Origin: Saururus chinensis
Lineage: Eukaryota; Streptophyta; Magnoliopsida; Piperales; Saururaceae
NCBI GenBank assembly: GCA_035235625.1
Contig: CP141144.1
Span: 42,096,014-42,160,013 of the forward strand
Reading direction: 5' to 3'
Length of the DNA stretch: 64,000 nucleotides
In this document: positions 51,879 through 63,667 of the stretch, piece after piece
Layout: the number at the start of each line of letters is the position of its first letter
How positions within the stretch are numbered: the first letter of the stretch is position 1
The notes under the pieces: generated by a model
Told to the model about the DNA's origin: nothing
The model's input: only the letters and a program-made list of their open reading frames with translations
The model's database searches: none
Position numbers and translations under genes: made by a program

Positions 51879-53114
51879 TACACAGTAAATTGTATGTTGT
51901 GCATATGATGTCTATTTTGATGATTCTACTTTAGCTTGCCAATTTTATATGAATGTGGAGTGTTTTAAGCCATGTTAGGCTACTGGAAATGCATGCTATT
52001 AAGTTTATAGAGTTGAGATATATGCTTAGAGATGGTGGAATGACTTATGTTTTGTGGCATGATGTTGGAATCGTCATCTTGAAATTATGAATGGTTGGTT
52101 TCTCATTGTTAAGCATATTTTCAGTAGAACTATAATCTATTATTGGACTGATTTGTCATGATGGATTGTGGTTAGTTGTGTGTGGATGTTGGTGAATGTC
52201 ATGACTCAATGATGAAATGAGTGATGTTATATGTGTTTAGCCTTTGTGGTTGAGTTTTGAATTGAGATATGATTTCAACGATTCTTCTCCTATGATTTCC
52301 CCTGGGATTCATGTTTAGATGGAAATTCACATGTGTAGTGTGGTAGTGAGTTTAATTTCAAGCATGTTGGCATGCATTATGTGGAATGCTTCTACTAGAT
52401 ACACACACATGTGCGGTTAAATGATGATGTTGAAGCTTGATATTGTAATTATGAATGATGCATTAGGGGGTGATGAGAGCACTTATCATGGATTAGGATT
52501 CATGTATGCTTTGCCCACGTATGTACCATGCTGCATGCATCATGAACATGGATTTCAAATTGAGGCTTCATCGTGATTAATCGAATTTGACCGATTGGAT
52601 ACAATGTGATGAAATTGTGTGCCGGATTTATCGGTCGTGGGTTAATCGCAAGTTGATTTGGTCCGAAAGGACATATTTTGATTTGAGTTCCTGTGTGGAA
52701 CGAGTGCACTCCCCGGGTTGAGTCTTGTTAAATGGAATGATGTGGGGACGAGTTGTGTACTTGTCTTGCGGATTGTGAGAATGTTATTATGTGTGTCATC
52801 TGGACCCTGAGAATCCAGTGTGGTATGCCGTGTGCACCCCGCTACCACGTGTTCTATGGTTCTCTGTGTGAGAACTCGGGCTCTTCCCTCCGCAGGAGAT
52901 GTCCCTGGGCGAACACCCCTGCTCTAGATTCTCTGTGTGAGAATGAGACATTCTTGGCCAGGATCGTTCAGGGCGAGCAGTATTAGGGATTGACAACCCC
53001 GATTTTTCTTTAATTCTTGTGTAGAATTTTGGACCATGACACGCCTTCGTGGCCTTGTCCATGCTTCCGTCTGTGTGACATTATTGTGTGATTACTCCTT
53101 GATGAAGGTTGATT

Positions 53115-53330
53115 TTGATGTTATGCATGTGGAATATGTATGTTAGAGATACATCCATGCAGGTTGTGATGATATTATGCATGTGGGAATATGTATGTTA
53201 GAGATACATCCATGCAGGTTGTGATGATATTATGTATGTGGGAATATGTATGTTAGAGATACATCCATGCAGATTGTGATGATATTATGTATGTGGGAAT
53301 ATGTATGTTAGAGATACATCTATGCAGGTT
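53115..53330 (+). repeat. Tandem repeat in S8, about four units of 55-60 bp
   Basis: Each unit contains GGAATATGTATGTTAGAGAT and ACATCCATGCAGGTTGTGATGA-like sequence. It is the complement of the array in S3 but has fewer units. Confidence 0.9.
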
Positions 53331-53965
53331 GATTTTGGACTGTGATGCAGTTTTAAGTGATGTGAATATGCGATCAGAAAATGATGCACCTTACCAATCT
53401 TTGATATGAAAGATTATATCGCCATGCTATTGTATTTTCGATGTTGTTAGTGATATTAAAACCATTGCTGGGTTTGTTAAACTCACTGCTCTTTGTGTGT
53501 TTTGATTTGGGGCTGCGTGGTGCGACACGCAGACGGACAGGATCTCCTCTTCGAGGAAAGGTCGGAGGTGGCTTGGATATGATCATGGAGATCGTTGTGT
53601 GACTTACCTTCTTTTGTTTCATGCTTTATGTTAGAACCTTTGTGTAGGGTTCTTGTTTTGGATTTATGTCATATTTTACAGTTGTGATGCTTATGACTTA
53701 TTTTGAGCCGTGTGGGCTTTACTTAACTAAGCTTGTGGTTTGAGATTGTTGTTTACTTTGTGATAAGCAACACCTTTTCCTTCCCTTTTATTTACTCTTG
53801 CTCAAAGGATTGTGCGCACTCCGTGTTTCTGTTAATCACCCGTGGTTAGGGTTAAGTCTTCCGCTAGAATCGTTTCTCAATCTTCACTTCGTCGCCCCTG
53901 CGCGCTTGACCGGGCCTTGGACCGGGTTCGGCTCGGGTCGGGCATTGCCGGGGCGTGACAGGTGG

Positions 53966-54460
53966 CCATGGAGCTGTTGAGAGAGGCCATGAAAGGAGTT
54001 GGGAAGGTCGGCTTGGATGGAAGAGAGTTCATAGAGGATCGGAGTAGACCACCAACAAGGGCACAACAATGAGCAGGAAGGAGGTGAGGGGAAAAGGTGA
54101 GGACTTTGTTGGAGCTTAGGGCTGCGGTGGGGGAGGCGGCTGGCCAGAGAAGAGTGAGGGGTCAGAAGCGGAGGCTAGCGTGTCTAGGGGAACTAGGGCT
54201 GCGGCTAGGGAAAGAGGGGGGAGACAGGGACAGGAAACGAAGCAGGTCAACGAGGGTATGGAGGGGGGTAAAAACCCGGGAGGCTGCCAAAAAAGGGAGG
54301 CTAGCAAGGAGGGGGAAGGCTGACCAGAAAAGAGAGGCTGAGAGAGAGGAGGAAGGTGAAGAGGAAGTTGGCAACCCGACAGGGAAAGTGGAAGAAGGAG
54401 ACGAGAAGCACAGACTGGCATTGTGTTAGAAAGGAAAAAAACGCAAGCCCTTAGGTAGAG
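53966..54460 (-). pseudogene. Copia-1: leader and N-terminal gag region
   Basis: Pyrimidine-rich minus-strand sequence between the primer-binding site and the S8 insertion. It gives a low-complexity Leu/Pro/Ser-rich frame and, near 54030-53970, 'MNSLPSK' and 'MASL' candidate gag starts. No conserved domain is visible in this part. Confidence 0.55.
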
Positions 54461-54473
54461 GCTCTTGATACCA
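54461..54473 (-). other. Copia-1 primer-binding site (initiator tRNA-Met type)
   Basis: The minus strand reads TGGTATCAAGAGC, one inserted base away from the usual TGGTATCAGAGC complementary to the 3' end of plant initiator tRNA-Met. It lies directly downstream of the proposed 5' LTR. Confidence 0.8.
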
Positions 54474-54626
54474 TAATAGCAAATGACAAAAAAATATTTT
54501 ATATTATTATATACAACTATATATAGATACATGCATTTCTCTTTTAGAAAAAAAATAAAAAAATGAGGGACAATAAGAGAATGATAAGTAAATAGAGAAA
54601 ATGACAAGAAGAGGATAGTCTTAACA
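54474..54626 (-). mobile_element. Copia-1: short 5' LTR
   Basis: The minus-strand sequence starts TGTTAAGACTATCC (54626) and ends just before the primer-binding site, about 153 bp. It includes a TATATATAG stretch. A short LTR of this size fits some copia lineages. The 3' terminus lacks a clear CA, so the exact end is uncertain. No 3' LTR remains. Confidence 0.5.
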
Positions 54627-56685
54627 TCCATAATGTGGCATGAAGGGCATGTATCTAAACTGCCATGGTGTGCTGAGGTGGCCTTAAAAATAACTTGCAT
54701 AACCATAGAACACTCTAGCATTCCTGGTAGAATATCAATGCTGTTCTTTAAGTTCAAAACTAATGGTAATAATAATTATAAGTTTCTTGATGATGAAGAA
54801 GCTCCAAATCAAACATTTGCATTCATAAAAAAGAGACAAGAAACAAATGCAACAGGTAAAAATAGAGAAAATTCAATGCGAAATGGATGAGAGCGATTAC
54901 CTGGTTAAGCAAAGGCCGGTGAGTGGGGCAAGTAAGATTTGGGAGGGAAGAAGAAACATGAGTGGGGAAGCAAAACCCGAGTCATTATGAAACCTCCTTT
55001 GCAAAAGGTTGTCTACAGCAATTGGGGTGGATGGTCATAGGTGAGCCGTTGTTCGCTGCGATTGGCAGGAAGGGTGGTTGGTCATAGGGGAAGCTGCATC
55101 AATGGCGATTGGTCGGAGCGGCGGATGGAGAGTCAGGAGATGGAGTGGGAGGGAAGTAGAAGATGGTCGACGGAGCCTAAACCCGAGCAGAGTTTTCCCC
55201 AATTTTGTAGTTGAGGAACCCAGGCCACAAAAGGCCCTTAAGATGGGTGCGAGTCCCCACCCTCTTCCCGCGCTCCAAGACTCCCCTTGAAAGCACTTCG
55301 TCATTGGCATTTTCAGTGGAGGGTGCTCTAAGATAATTAAGTTTCCCACAACCTTAAACAATAAAAAAAATTTATTTATTTATTTTATAATCTAACAAAT
55401 GCACTGGTTGACGACTAATCTAATGGCTAATCATGTGGCAGTATCATCGCCATGGTGGCGCTCCTATTCCATTGTGCTCCACTTCTCACAATCTTTTGAT
55501 CTGTTTCCTTCTTCATTAGACTGGCATTTGTTTGTAACTGGAATATACAAAATCACAGGGTATTCACGCTTCATAAAGTTCCATCTTGCTAGTCTGCCTC
55601 TTAATCTGAAGTCTCAACTAAAATCAAAGTTTGTCATTTCACCCTTAAGCTACTCTTGGGTCAGCAATATTGCATGACATGGAGTTTGTGATTGTCATTT
55701 TTGTGCTCATTTTAGTAGTGGATGATTTCACTTAGCAGGGCATGTTTACCTTTGCTAATTCCAGAAGATTACCTCTTTGTTTTTACTCAAAGTTACTTTC
55801 AAGTAGACTTGAGCACATGTATAATTTGTATTTGGCTAATTGAATCCTCATTCATTTGCTCATACTACATCAACGTCAGGCCATTCTATCATTTTTTATT
55901 TAATTTAAGTAGCTTTCTTTCTTTCGTAAGCTTCTTTTATGTCCAATTTAAACCTCTTATTTGGTGCTATTCATGTCCCTGCAGCGTTCCTCATTTCTAT
56001 AAAGTTTCATTTGTATCAGTTTATCAAACAGAGGAAGAAGCTTCTTTCTCTCATACCAGAAAAGGCGCCAAGAGGAGGTTCCAAAGCAATTAGGAGAGAG
56101 AAGATTTTTTGTATTAAACCAGATAAAAGATCCAAAGAATTGAAATTTCTTCCTTATGTGAACCATTCTCATATGAATTTTTGTATTCTCGTATGATTCT
56201 CATTTTAAGCTGGTCAGGATACTTACAGTTATTTTAGCTAGACTTTCACAAATTAATAATATGAAATATTAGAAGAATGTTTTATTCATCTTTGATTATG
56301 CTTTATGTTATAGCATGCTAGTATAATTTAATTCTATCTATTGTATATAAATATACTCACCTACCCCTAACACTGTAGATATCAATAAAGGAGATGATTT
56401 TAATGAAGATAGTTCATAGAACTTCGAATAATTTACTTTGTCAAGTTCTTTTGATATGTATTAATTATGTAAATTTGCGCTACTTTGATTTTGTTACGGC
56501 ATATTTATAAATTTTGTAAGTTTTCTATTTTAAAAATTAATGAAAAGTTACATGTATGTACAAGGTTGATCTTGGCTCTCTTTTAATTACAAATTGATGG
56601 GATCCTCACGTTGAAGTTTATTTAAAAAATTGAGTCTCCAAAGACGGTCCTAGATCTTTCATGGAAAATTTATGGAATGTTGTTT
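54627..56685. other. Intergenic, no gene recognised
   Basis: Several frames of 70-123 residues occur at 55035-55361 and 55722-56196, without motifs I recognise. The stretch 56035-56100 encodes a Lys/Arg-rich 'IPEKAPRGGSKAIRREK' in one frame, too short to assign. Confidence 0.45.
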
Positions 56686-56689
56686 TTTT

Positions 56690-57410
56690 CAATTATCAAT
56701 CTCAATCAAATCACCTCTTGCAATCAATATATAATCAACATAAAATGACAATATAATATTTGATGATGCTAACTTTTTGCAATAACAACAGTGTCAAAGT
56801 GACATCTATAAGATCCAATGTCTTGCATAAAATGCCAATCTTATGGTACCACTATCTTGGAGCTTACTCTAGACCATATAATCTCTTAGACAACCTACAT
56901 AGCAAGTCTTCTTTATCCTTCACAATCTAACCTTGGGGATTATGCATGTAGATTTCTTCCTCCAAATCACTGTATAGAAAAGTTGTCTTCACATATGGCT
57001 GCTCCATATGAAGATCTTCTATTGCTATAAGTGAGAACATCATTCTAATGATAGCAAATTTGATAACTTGAGCAATATCTCTATCTAATCAACTTTACAG
57101 CTTTGCTCAAAGCCCCTGACAAATAATCTCACCTTAAACCTCTTGTTGTCATCTAATTCCTAATTCAACCTATAGACCCACTTTACGTAAGGCCTTATCA
57201 CCCTGAAGTAACACAACTAGTTCACATGTTTGATTGGACATCAATGAATCCATCTTATTATCCATGACACACTCCCACTCAACTAAAGTATCTATCCTAC
57301 ATGCTTCTTCAATATGCTTAGGCTCACCACTGTCTATAAGCAACATATAGTTTAGGCTAAGATGAAAAGTTTGTTTTTGAATACTTAGAGATGGAATAAA
57401 GATCTTCTTC
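56690..57410 (-). pseudogene. Copia-2: reverse transcriptase, degenerate
   Basis: The minus strand gives scattered RT motifs in order: 'EPKHIEEAC', 'WECVMDNKMDSL', 'RFKVRLFVRGFEQ', and near the end 'FYVDYILIA', a decayed YVDDMLIA catalytic block. Stops and frame changes are frequent. RNase H and the 3' LTR were not found. Confidence 0.8.
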
Positions 57411-57689
57411 TCCTTTCTTTGTCTATAAGAGGTTCATTTGTGGTGGGGCCATTTGGCAGATTGTCTAATCAACCTGCTCACCGTTTTGGTCATCCTTGTT
57501 TGCTGGTTTATTGGACCCTTGAACCCATGTGCCCTCAACATCTGGAAGGGCTGGAAAGGGTATGTAATCAGCATCAAGTTCAACAATTTTTTTGTCAAGT
57601 TCCTTCCCCATTTGTTGAAATTGGTAGTGCTTGTAGAGATCAGTCACATCGAACACCACATCTATGCTTCTGATTACTTTCTTGTGGAC

Positions 57690-58560
57690 TAGATCCCATA
57701 ACTTGTACCCAAAGTTGTCACCACCATAGCGAAGAAAGTAATATTTGTTGGATTTAAAATCTTACTTACCTCTGTGTTGTGCCTCAATGTGGACATAATA
57801 TGCACAACCAAACACTTATAAGTGGTTAAATGAAACCTCCTTCTTCATCCAAACTTCCTCATGAAGCTTGCAATACATGGCATATAGGATGGGGACCTAT
57901 TGATCAAATACGATGTAACATCAATATCATAGGTCCAGAACATGGGCGGTAGGCCACAATAGAGTCTCATGTTAGGTGTCCTCTCCAGAAGAGTCGGGTT
58001 CATCCTCTTAACAACACTATTCTATCTAGGTTGTCTAGGTGTGGTTAGCAACCTACGAATTCCATGCTTGTCATTAAATGAATGGAAATCTCTGGCACAA
58101 TACTCGCTGCCATTGTTTGATTTGAGGCACTTCAACATTAGTCATGTCTTATTCTCAACAAGTAATTTCTATCTGACAAATACAAAAATACATCATATTT
58201 TTGTAAAAAAATAAAACAACAACTCACAAGAAGCATCATCATTAAAAGTGATAAAATAGCATACATCTCCAAGGGAGGGAATCTGAACTAGCCCCCAAGC
58301 ATCAATGTAAAAAAAGCAAGGTACATAGCCTTCCTATTAGGGGCTAATTTAGAGAAAGTAACATTTTTCTATTTTTCCATGACATAGTTCTCACAAAAAG
58401 TCAGATCAACACTCATTAACCTTAGTAACTTTCCCTTACTTTGTTGAACTTTCAGCCCTTTCTCGGTCACATGACCTAGGCGTCTGTGCCACACTTGGGC
58501 ATTAACCTGTCTAGATGCAATTGAGATAAAGCTTTATGCACAACTAGCAAGCATGTAAAG
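57690..58560 (-). pseudogene. Copia-2: integrase, degenerate
   Basis: The minus strand gives 'LKSNNGSEYCARDF' (catalytic Asp decayed to Asn in the usual S-D-NGGEY block), 'KHGIRRLLTTP', 'KRMNPTLLERTPNM' and 'YLINRSPSYMPC'. These follow the order of copia integrase. The region between integrase and RT (57465-57659) has an open 64-residue frame. Confidence 0.85.
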
Positions 58561-58579
58561 ACTACTGATTTTCATCCCC

Positions 58580-58873
58580 TTATAAATCACCATGGCACCT
58601 TGAGCAATTTTCCAACACATTCAAAAATTGAGTGGTGATGCCACACATGGCTAATTGGCCTACAAAGATAATGTTCTTGATGAGATGGAGAACATGTTTG
58701 ACATCCTTTAATAATAACACTTTGACATTTTCATACTTCAAGCTAATATCACCCTTACCAATGATTTCACAAGACATAATATTGCCTAAATAAATTCTAC
58801 CCAAATCATGCAAATACATAGTTATTAAACAAGTCACTTCTAGATGTTGCATGAAGAGATACACAACTATCAA
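58580..58873 (-). pseudogene. Copia-2: protease to pre-integrase region
   Basis: A 97-residue minus-strand frame includes 'GRIYLGNIMSCEIIGKGDIS', 'VLLLKDVKHVLHLIKNI' and 'VGQLAMCGITTQF'. This is the standard copia segment after the protease active site, leading into the pre-integrase domain. The active-site region itself, upstream, is not clearly preserved. Confidence 0.85.
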
Positions 58874-58988
58874 TTATCTAGGATTTACATTTACTTTGCC
58901 AAGACAATATCATGCATTCATCATCAACGACAATATTAAGATTGGCATTATTATTATTATCATTACCTCCATCACATGATTCTTTCTT

Positions 58989-59031
58989 GCAATCACATTT
59001 AGTATGACTAGTTTGGCCACAATTCCAACAC
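58989..59031 (-). other. Copia-2: CCHC zinc knuckle
   Basis: The minus strand reads C-WN-C-GQTS-H-TKCD-C, a complete CX2CX4HX4C nucleocapsid knuckle, between the gag and protease segments. Confidence 0.9.
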
Positions 59032-59199
59032 TTACCATCATTCTTCCTTCCCTTAGATTTAGAATGTCCCTACCAGAACTTGCTTTACATCCAAACTATT
59101 TTTGCCCTTGGAGGTCTCTAGAATCAAAAGTCAGAGCCAACCGAGATGAGGGATTGGCACCTTTACATCGGGTTTTATTAGCCAATAACAAACCATAAA

Positions 59200-59758
59200 C
59201 ATAATTAATTTAAATTTACCAGTAGAATGGGAACTATGCACAATAACCTTAAAGGGTTCCCAATCAGCGGGTAGAGATTTTAACAATGTAATTAAATGAA
59301 TATCCTCATCAAATTTAACTTTAATAGCCTCTAATTAACTAAGTAAGTCATGAAAGGAGTTCAAATGTGTGGAAACAACATCACCATCAGTCATCTTTAG
59401 ATCGAAGAAGCGGTCACAATATATACCTCATTTGTTGACAAATGATTTGCAAATATTGATGTGAGGAGATCAAAATATTCTTTCATGTTCTTTGCCTTCG
59501 AGATATTTGAAGCAACAGATGAAGAAATAGACAACCAAACCGCTCCCATGGCCTTCCGATCAAGCAATGCCCAAGCAGCGTCTTCCATATCCTTTGGCTA
59601 CTCGCAAAAAATTGTAAGATACAACTACTTTTGATAATGATTGTCCTCTATCTATATTCCCCAAACCCATAGTTTTGGGCCACGAAGTTCTTGATCTTGA
59701 ACTTCCTGTCTTCTACCACTGTTATATTTACCCAAACCTAATAATCACATATACCAAT
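59200..59758 (-). pseudogene. Copia-2: gag remnant
   Basis: The minus-strand frame 59588-59397 gives 'MEDAAWALLDRKAMGAVWLS' and 'ISKAKNMKEYFDLLTSIF', the copia gag core (W--L-------I----). It sits correctly between the LTR and the zinc knuckle. Confidence 0.7.
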
Positions 59759-60239
59759 TGTTGTGGATTATAACACCTGCTAAAATTGATCTAGCCTATA
59801 ATCTATGCGACAATGAGATCCTTGTGAGGAATAAAAACTAGCAAGAGAGACAATCAAGAGAGAGCATTGTATTTTAAGTTGTTTGGCAATGGTGCCTACA
59901 TCCACGGGATCACACAATTTTTATTATTTAGCAAGGAGAACAATACATGATGATTACAAGTTTTTTCAAGGTTCTCCAATAGCCAACACATATTACCCCC
60001 AAGGAAGGAGAAGAACCTTTTATACCCCTTAGGATGTACAAGTTTGTATTTCTCTATTTGAGGAATGATATTTCGAAGTAGCCAATCAGGAAAAGTCCAA
60101 ATTGGGACATTCCAAAATCTGTTACGCCAATCAATAGATCACTATGGACTGGTGATTGATTGCTCTTTGTCTCGATCCCTACGCATAAGTCACAAGAATG
60201 AATTGGAAGATCCTTCCTTGCAAGAGATAGAAAAGAACA
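59759..60239 (-). mobile_element. Copia-2: 5' LTR, about 481 bp
   Basis: The minus-strand sequence starts TGTTCTTTTC (60239) and ends CCACAACA (59759), followed by ATTGGTAT, a decayed initiator-tRNA primer site. A TATAAAAGG box lies near 60017-60026 on the same strand. Upstream is copia-3 protease sequence, so copia-2 inserted there. The 3' LTR and second target duplication were not found. Confidence 0.65.
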
Positions 60240-60269
60240 CATTGTTGTGAGTGAGTTCCTTGCCCGAAG
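60240..60269 (-). pseudogene. Copia-3: short protease continuation between S9 and copia-2
   Basis: The minus strand encodes 'SGKELTHNNV', the continuation of 'NVVLKMTS' at 63295-63320 across S9. The frame then runs into the copia-2 LTR. Confidence 0.8.
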
Positions 60270-63200
60270 TGCAACGCCCGAGATTTTTTTATCATATTTT
60301 CTTAAAATTTCACAAAATTTTTTGCAATATAATGACTATAAATCGGTGGAAAATGACAAAATACAAAACCTGTGAAAACAGTCAACTCATTATTGACTAG
60401 CTCAAACACAAAACTTAATCTGCCGAACCCTCAGGTCTCGAATTCACAACGCTATCATTAGCTTTGCTTATAATTTAAGTTTGAATTAAGTAAGTTATGC
60501 AGTATAATTATACCATAAAAACTCACAGTGCTCGACTGATCAAACCGAAGCTGAGCCCAATTGAAACCCTAGTTCGTCAGGGCAGCAGACTTCAATTAAC
60601 CCGTCCAAGTCACAACATAGCTCATCGTACACAAATCCTTACATATTTATATAGTCTCCACCATCAACCTTATGACCAAAACATCTTACTCAGCATCATC
60701 AAATTGAGCTCCTCTTAGCAGATCCCCGTTATCATCCTCTTACTTAATACCTCTCTTATCATACCTACTTTTTCCTTCATAATCTATAAGTTATTCTTGT
60801 ACAATTATGCACATTCTTACTGTCTAATAAACCCCCATAAGGCTCCAAGCCTAAGTCCTCTTACTTACAGAACCCCTGGTGTACACTCCAAACCAAACCA
60901 AACCAATCCGCCCTACTCCTTGCCTGTCACACTTACCTCCACTATCTTCTGTCATAAGCTTACACATCCACATTCAATCTAAACCAAACCCTTTGTCACC
61001 CCTTACCATTTTTTGCCCAAACTTCTGCGCACATACATAGTTCATATACGTAACTTACCAACATATTCGCTAGCTGTAACTAGCACATACACATACATAC
61101 CATACTAACATATTCGCTAGCCATCACTAGTGTATACACATTCTACATACATAAAACATGCTTACAACGCACATACATATCAATGCATTTCAATGTGGCA
61201 TAGTTCATTCTCTTCCATCATGCAAATGGATCATAATTAACATCTAAGTATTGAATCATACAATCCTAGCATGCTGCTACTCATTCAAAGCTTGCTATCA
61301 TGAAATTACTAGTTCAAAGCTCCCCTACTTGTAATCATGGTGTTTGAGGCGAGCACACGACAGTGGAAGAGTCGGAGGCCAAAAGCAATTCCTAGCCGAG
61401 AGAGCTGTTGTCCCAAGGTTTTAGGAAGCGTTGGAAGCACTCACAACCAAACGGGGTGTCAGAAGTCAATGAGAAACATTAGTGATCCACGACGGCACAC
61501 TAGGAGCGGCAAGGAGAAAGGTCATGCCAACATAAGGGGCAGTGCGACCAGAAGTCGAGGGCATACACACTAAAATTCGACCGGCGGTTGAAAAATACTC
61601 AACTGGTCACAAGACGTCAAAATCGGCCATGGACAACACCCAACAACATCGATTTCACTTTTACAAGGGCGTACATAAGGGCACATGGCGTGGGGTGATG
61701 CTCGCGGACAAAGGAGAGGTGGACAAGGACTCCGATGTCAACTCCATTCGGTGGTGGAGCTAGCCGATGGACAGGCAGCACAAATATGATGCCTAGACCC
61801 TAAGGTGGCTGCATGTACACGTGGCCAAAGTGGAGGGGGAGAGGTCTGGACGGTATCGGCCCAATCTCGGAAGGGCGGTAGGGCCATGCCCAAGGGTGGT
61901 GACCCATAAGATGGCCTTTTCCGTTGTCGTGTTAAGGTAGGCCAACTAAAGGCCAATCGATGTCCGACGGGGATAGGATAGTAAAAGGGCAACATGTGGC
62001 ACTCTCTCTAGCACAGTGAGACACATAATTGGTAGAGATGGATACTAGTTTATACCAAAAATGAGGGGAGGTACCGCTCTAGAGCAGACAACAATCTCTA
62101 GGCCGAGACCTGACAAGTTTTGTGGTCCAGAGGTTGTTTGGCATCCAACAATGCTACACTAGCCCCAAAACAGGTGAAAAGCCCTAGGGACAAATGGACA
62201 AGCAGGGGATTACTGGCGGCTTTGGCCAATTCTTTTATGGCCCTGATGACCAAGCAAAGCTGGGTCCTGCAAAGGGCGAAGGCTCCCACTGGTGGCAACC
62301 CTCTGGTGGTCCAACATAGTGAGGACAAAATTTTGATTTTTCTGGACGAACATGAGACAAATCTAGTTCCATCGGAATGGATGGGACGAAGGCTAAACCG
62401 GGCTGCGTGGAAACATCCACCATCGTTGCCAAGTTGGAGAGATGCTAAACAAAGATCTGGTCACTCAAGTTCAGCATCTGACTGGAAGTGGCAGCCGCGA
62501 CGTTCAAAATGGATGGAGACCAAAGAAAACAGGGGATCAGAAGGATCTAGTCGGAGGAAAGATGAAGGGTAGAGGTGGAACCGGGCAGGGAGGGGTGGTT
62601 CACTACCTTCGCCGGACCAAGGCGGGGTTGGACGGAGGTCCGGTTGGCCGTGGCTCGCCAGCGACGGCCATTGTTTAAGCAAAACAGTGAGGCGGCAGAA
62701 AGTAAAGGCAAAACAGGAGGAAGCCGGGGAGATCGAACTACAAAAAACTGGCCAGTTTGCAACCATCGCTAGGCCAAGACGGAGCCCACGGCGGTCGGTC
62801 AGCCCACAACAACGGCCACCAAAACTCCAAACATAGAGAAGGGGAAAAGGGGCTAACCGGGTCAAACCAAATGGGGGAGCCAGCGGGGCTGGCCAGGACA
62901 GCAGCTTAGCCGTCGCCGGCCCGTGGCTGGCAGGAAAGAGGCCGGGTGGAGGCCACTGGCCACCACCAGCGCTGCCACAGCAAGAAACAAAGTGAAAGGG
63001 AAGAGAGAACAGGGCCTTCTCGTTGCTTCTGGAACGGGATCGGGCGAGCCCGATCTAGATAATTTTTATTTTTTTATTTTTTTCCCACTTACTCTCTCTT
63101 ATCCTGTCTCTTATTTTCTCTCTCTTTTTTTGCGCCGGAAGGGCGCGTTAAGGCCCATAGCCTACAATCGACTCCACACTAGACTCTTTGGGTACAAATA

Positions 63201-63289
63201 CTGAGGCTAAATATGCCGAAGTGTCACATTTTCCTACTGAAAATATCAAAAAAATAACAAAAAATCATAGAAAAATCAGGGACATTACA
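60270..63289 (-). mobile_element. S9: solo LTR, about 3.0 kb, inside copia-3
   Basis: The plus strand begins TGCAACGCCC and ends GGGACATTACA. Flanks are CGAAG (60265-60269) and TGAAG (63290-63294), one change. Removing the unit and one flank rejoins the copia-3 protease frame, which confirms the insertion. The minus-strand start TGTAATGTCCC resembles that of S7, so sense is taken as minus. The half nearer 63289 is GC-rich (61340-63050) with long chance frames. Short TACATA-type repeats lie at 61050-61160. No internal domain or partner LTR. Confidence 0.85.
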
Positions 63290-63502
63290 TGAAGTCATCT
63301 TGAGCACCACATTTCCAGTACCTTTCACCATGACGGTAGAAGAATTGCCCACAAAAAGTTGTTCACCATTTTCCACCAATTTATAGGTGGAGAACATTTT
63401 TTTGTTTGAGCACACATGACAAGTAGTCGCAGTGCCCACCCACCATTCTCTTGCATTAGTGACCCTATTCACTTCAGAAGTCCGCAGAAAAGCTGATATC
63501 AT
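63290..63502 (-). pseudogene. Copia-3: protease region
   Basis: The minus strand encodes 'VTNAREWWVGTATTCHVCSN', 'MFSTYKLVENGEQLFVGNSS' and 'VMVKGTGNVVLKMTS'. This is copia protease and following sequence; the usual D-(S/T)-G-A-(T/S)-H active site appears as VGTATTCH, so the catalytic Asp is not preserved in this frame. It is split by S9 at its end. Confidence 0.85.
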
Positions 63503-63587
63503 TTACATTATTGGAGAGAATGTCTGCTTCAGTCACATTGGCTTGTGCATTTTCTTCTTAGAATCCTCTTGTTTCTTCTGCTTTTGA

Positions 63588-63628
63588 CAATCCTTAGCCT
63601 TATGGCCTTGCTTGTCACACACATAACA
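63588..63628 (-). other. Copia-3: CCHC zinc knuckle
   Basis: The minus strand reads C-YV-C-DKQG-H-KAKD-C, a complete CX2CX4HX4C knuckle followed by a Lys/Gln-rich tail. Confidence 0.9.
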
Positions 63629-63667
63629 CTTGCCCTTGAACTTGGCTTTGTTGGAGTTGTTGTTTGA

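Larger units (their letters stand above)
50614..53960 (+). mobile_element. S8: solo LTR, 3.35 kb, same family as S3
   Basis: The unit begins TGTAAGGACC and ends GGGGCGTGACA, with an exact GGTGG duplication (50609-50613 and 53961-53965). It is a nearly full-length inverted match to S3. A TATA box (CTATAAAAGG, about 51038-51047) orients it to plus. It carries three GATC-rich palindromes (51715-51878) and about four tandem units (53115-53330). It is inserted in the gag region of copia-1, with copia-1 leader and primer-binding site beyond it on the minus strand. Confidence 0.9.

Noticed and set aside
54461-54473. tRNA-like sequence
   Set aside because: Only a primer-binding-site complement to a tRNA 3' end; no cloverleaf around it.
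54116-54757. 213-residue minus-strand frame
   Set aside because: It crosses the proposed copia LTR, primer-binding site and leader; low-complexity Leu/Pro/Ser sequence.
55722-56196. Plus-strand frames of 123 and 85 residues
   Set aside because: Phe/Ser-rich or mixed composition without motifs; codon use looks like AT-rich non-coding DNA.
62120-62865. Frames of 150 and 134 residues in S9
   Set aside because: Opposite-strand overlapping frames in GC-rich LTR sequence, no recognisable domain.
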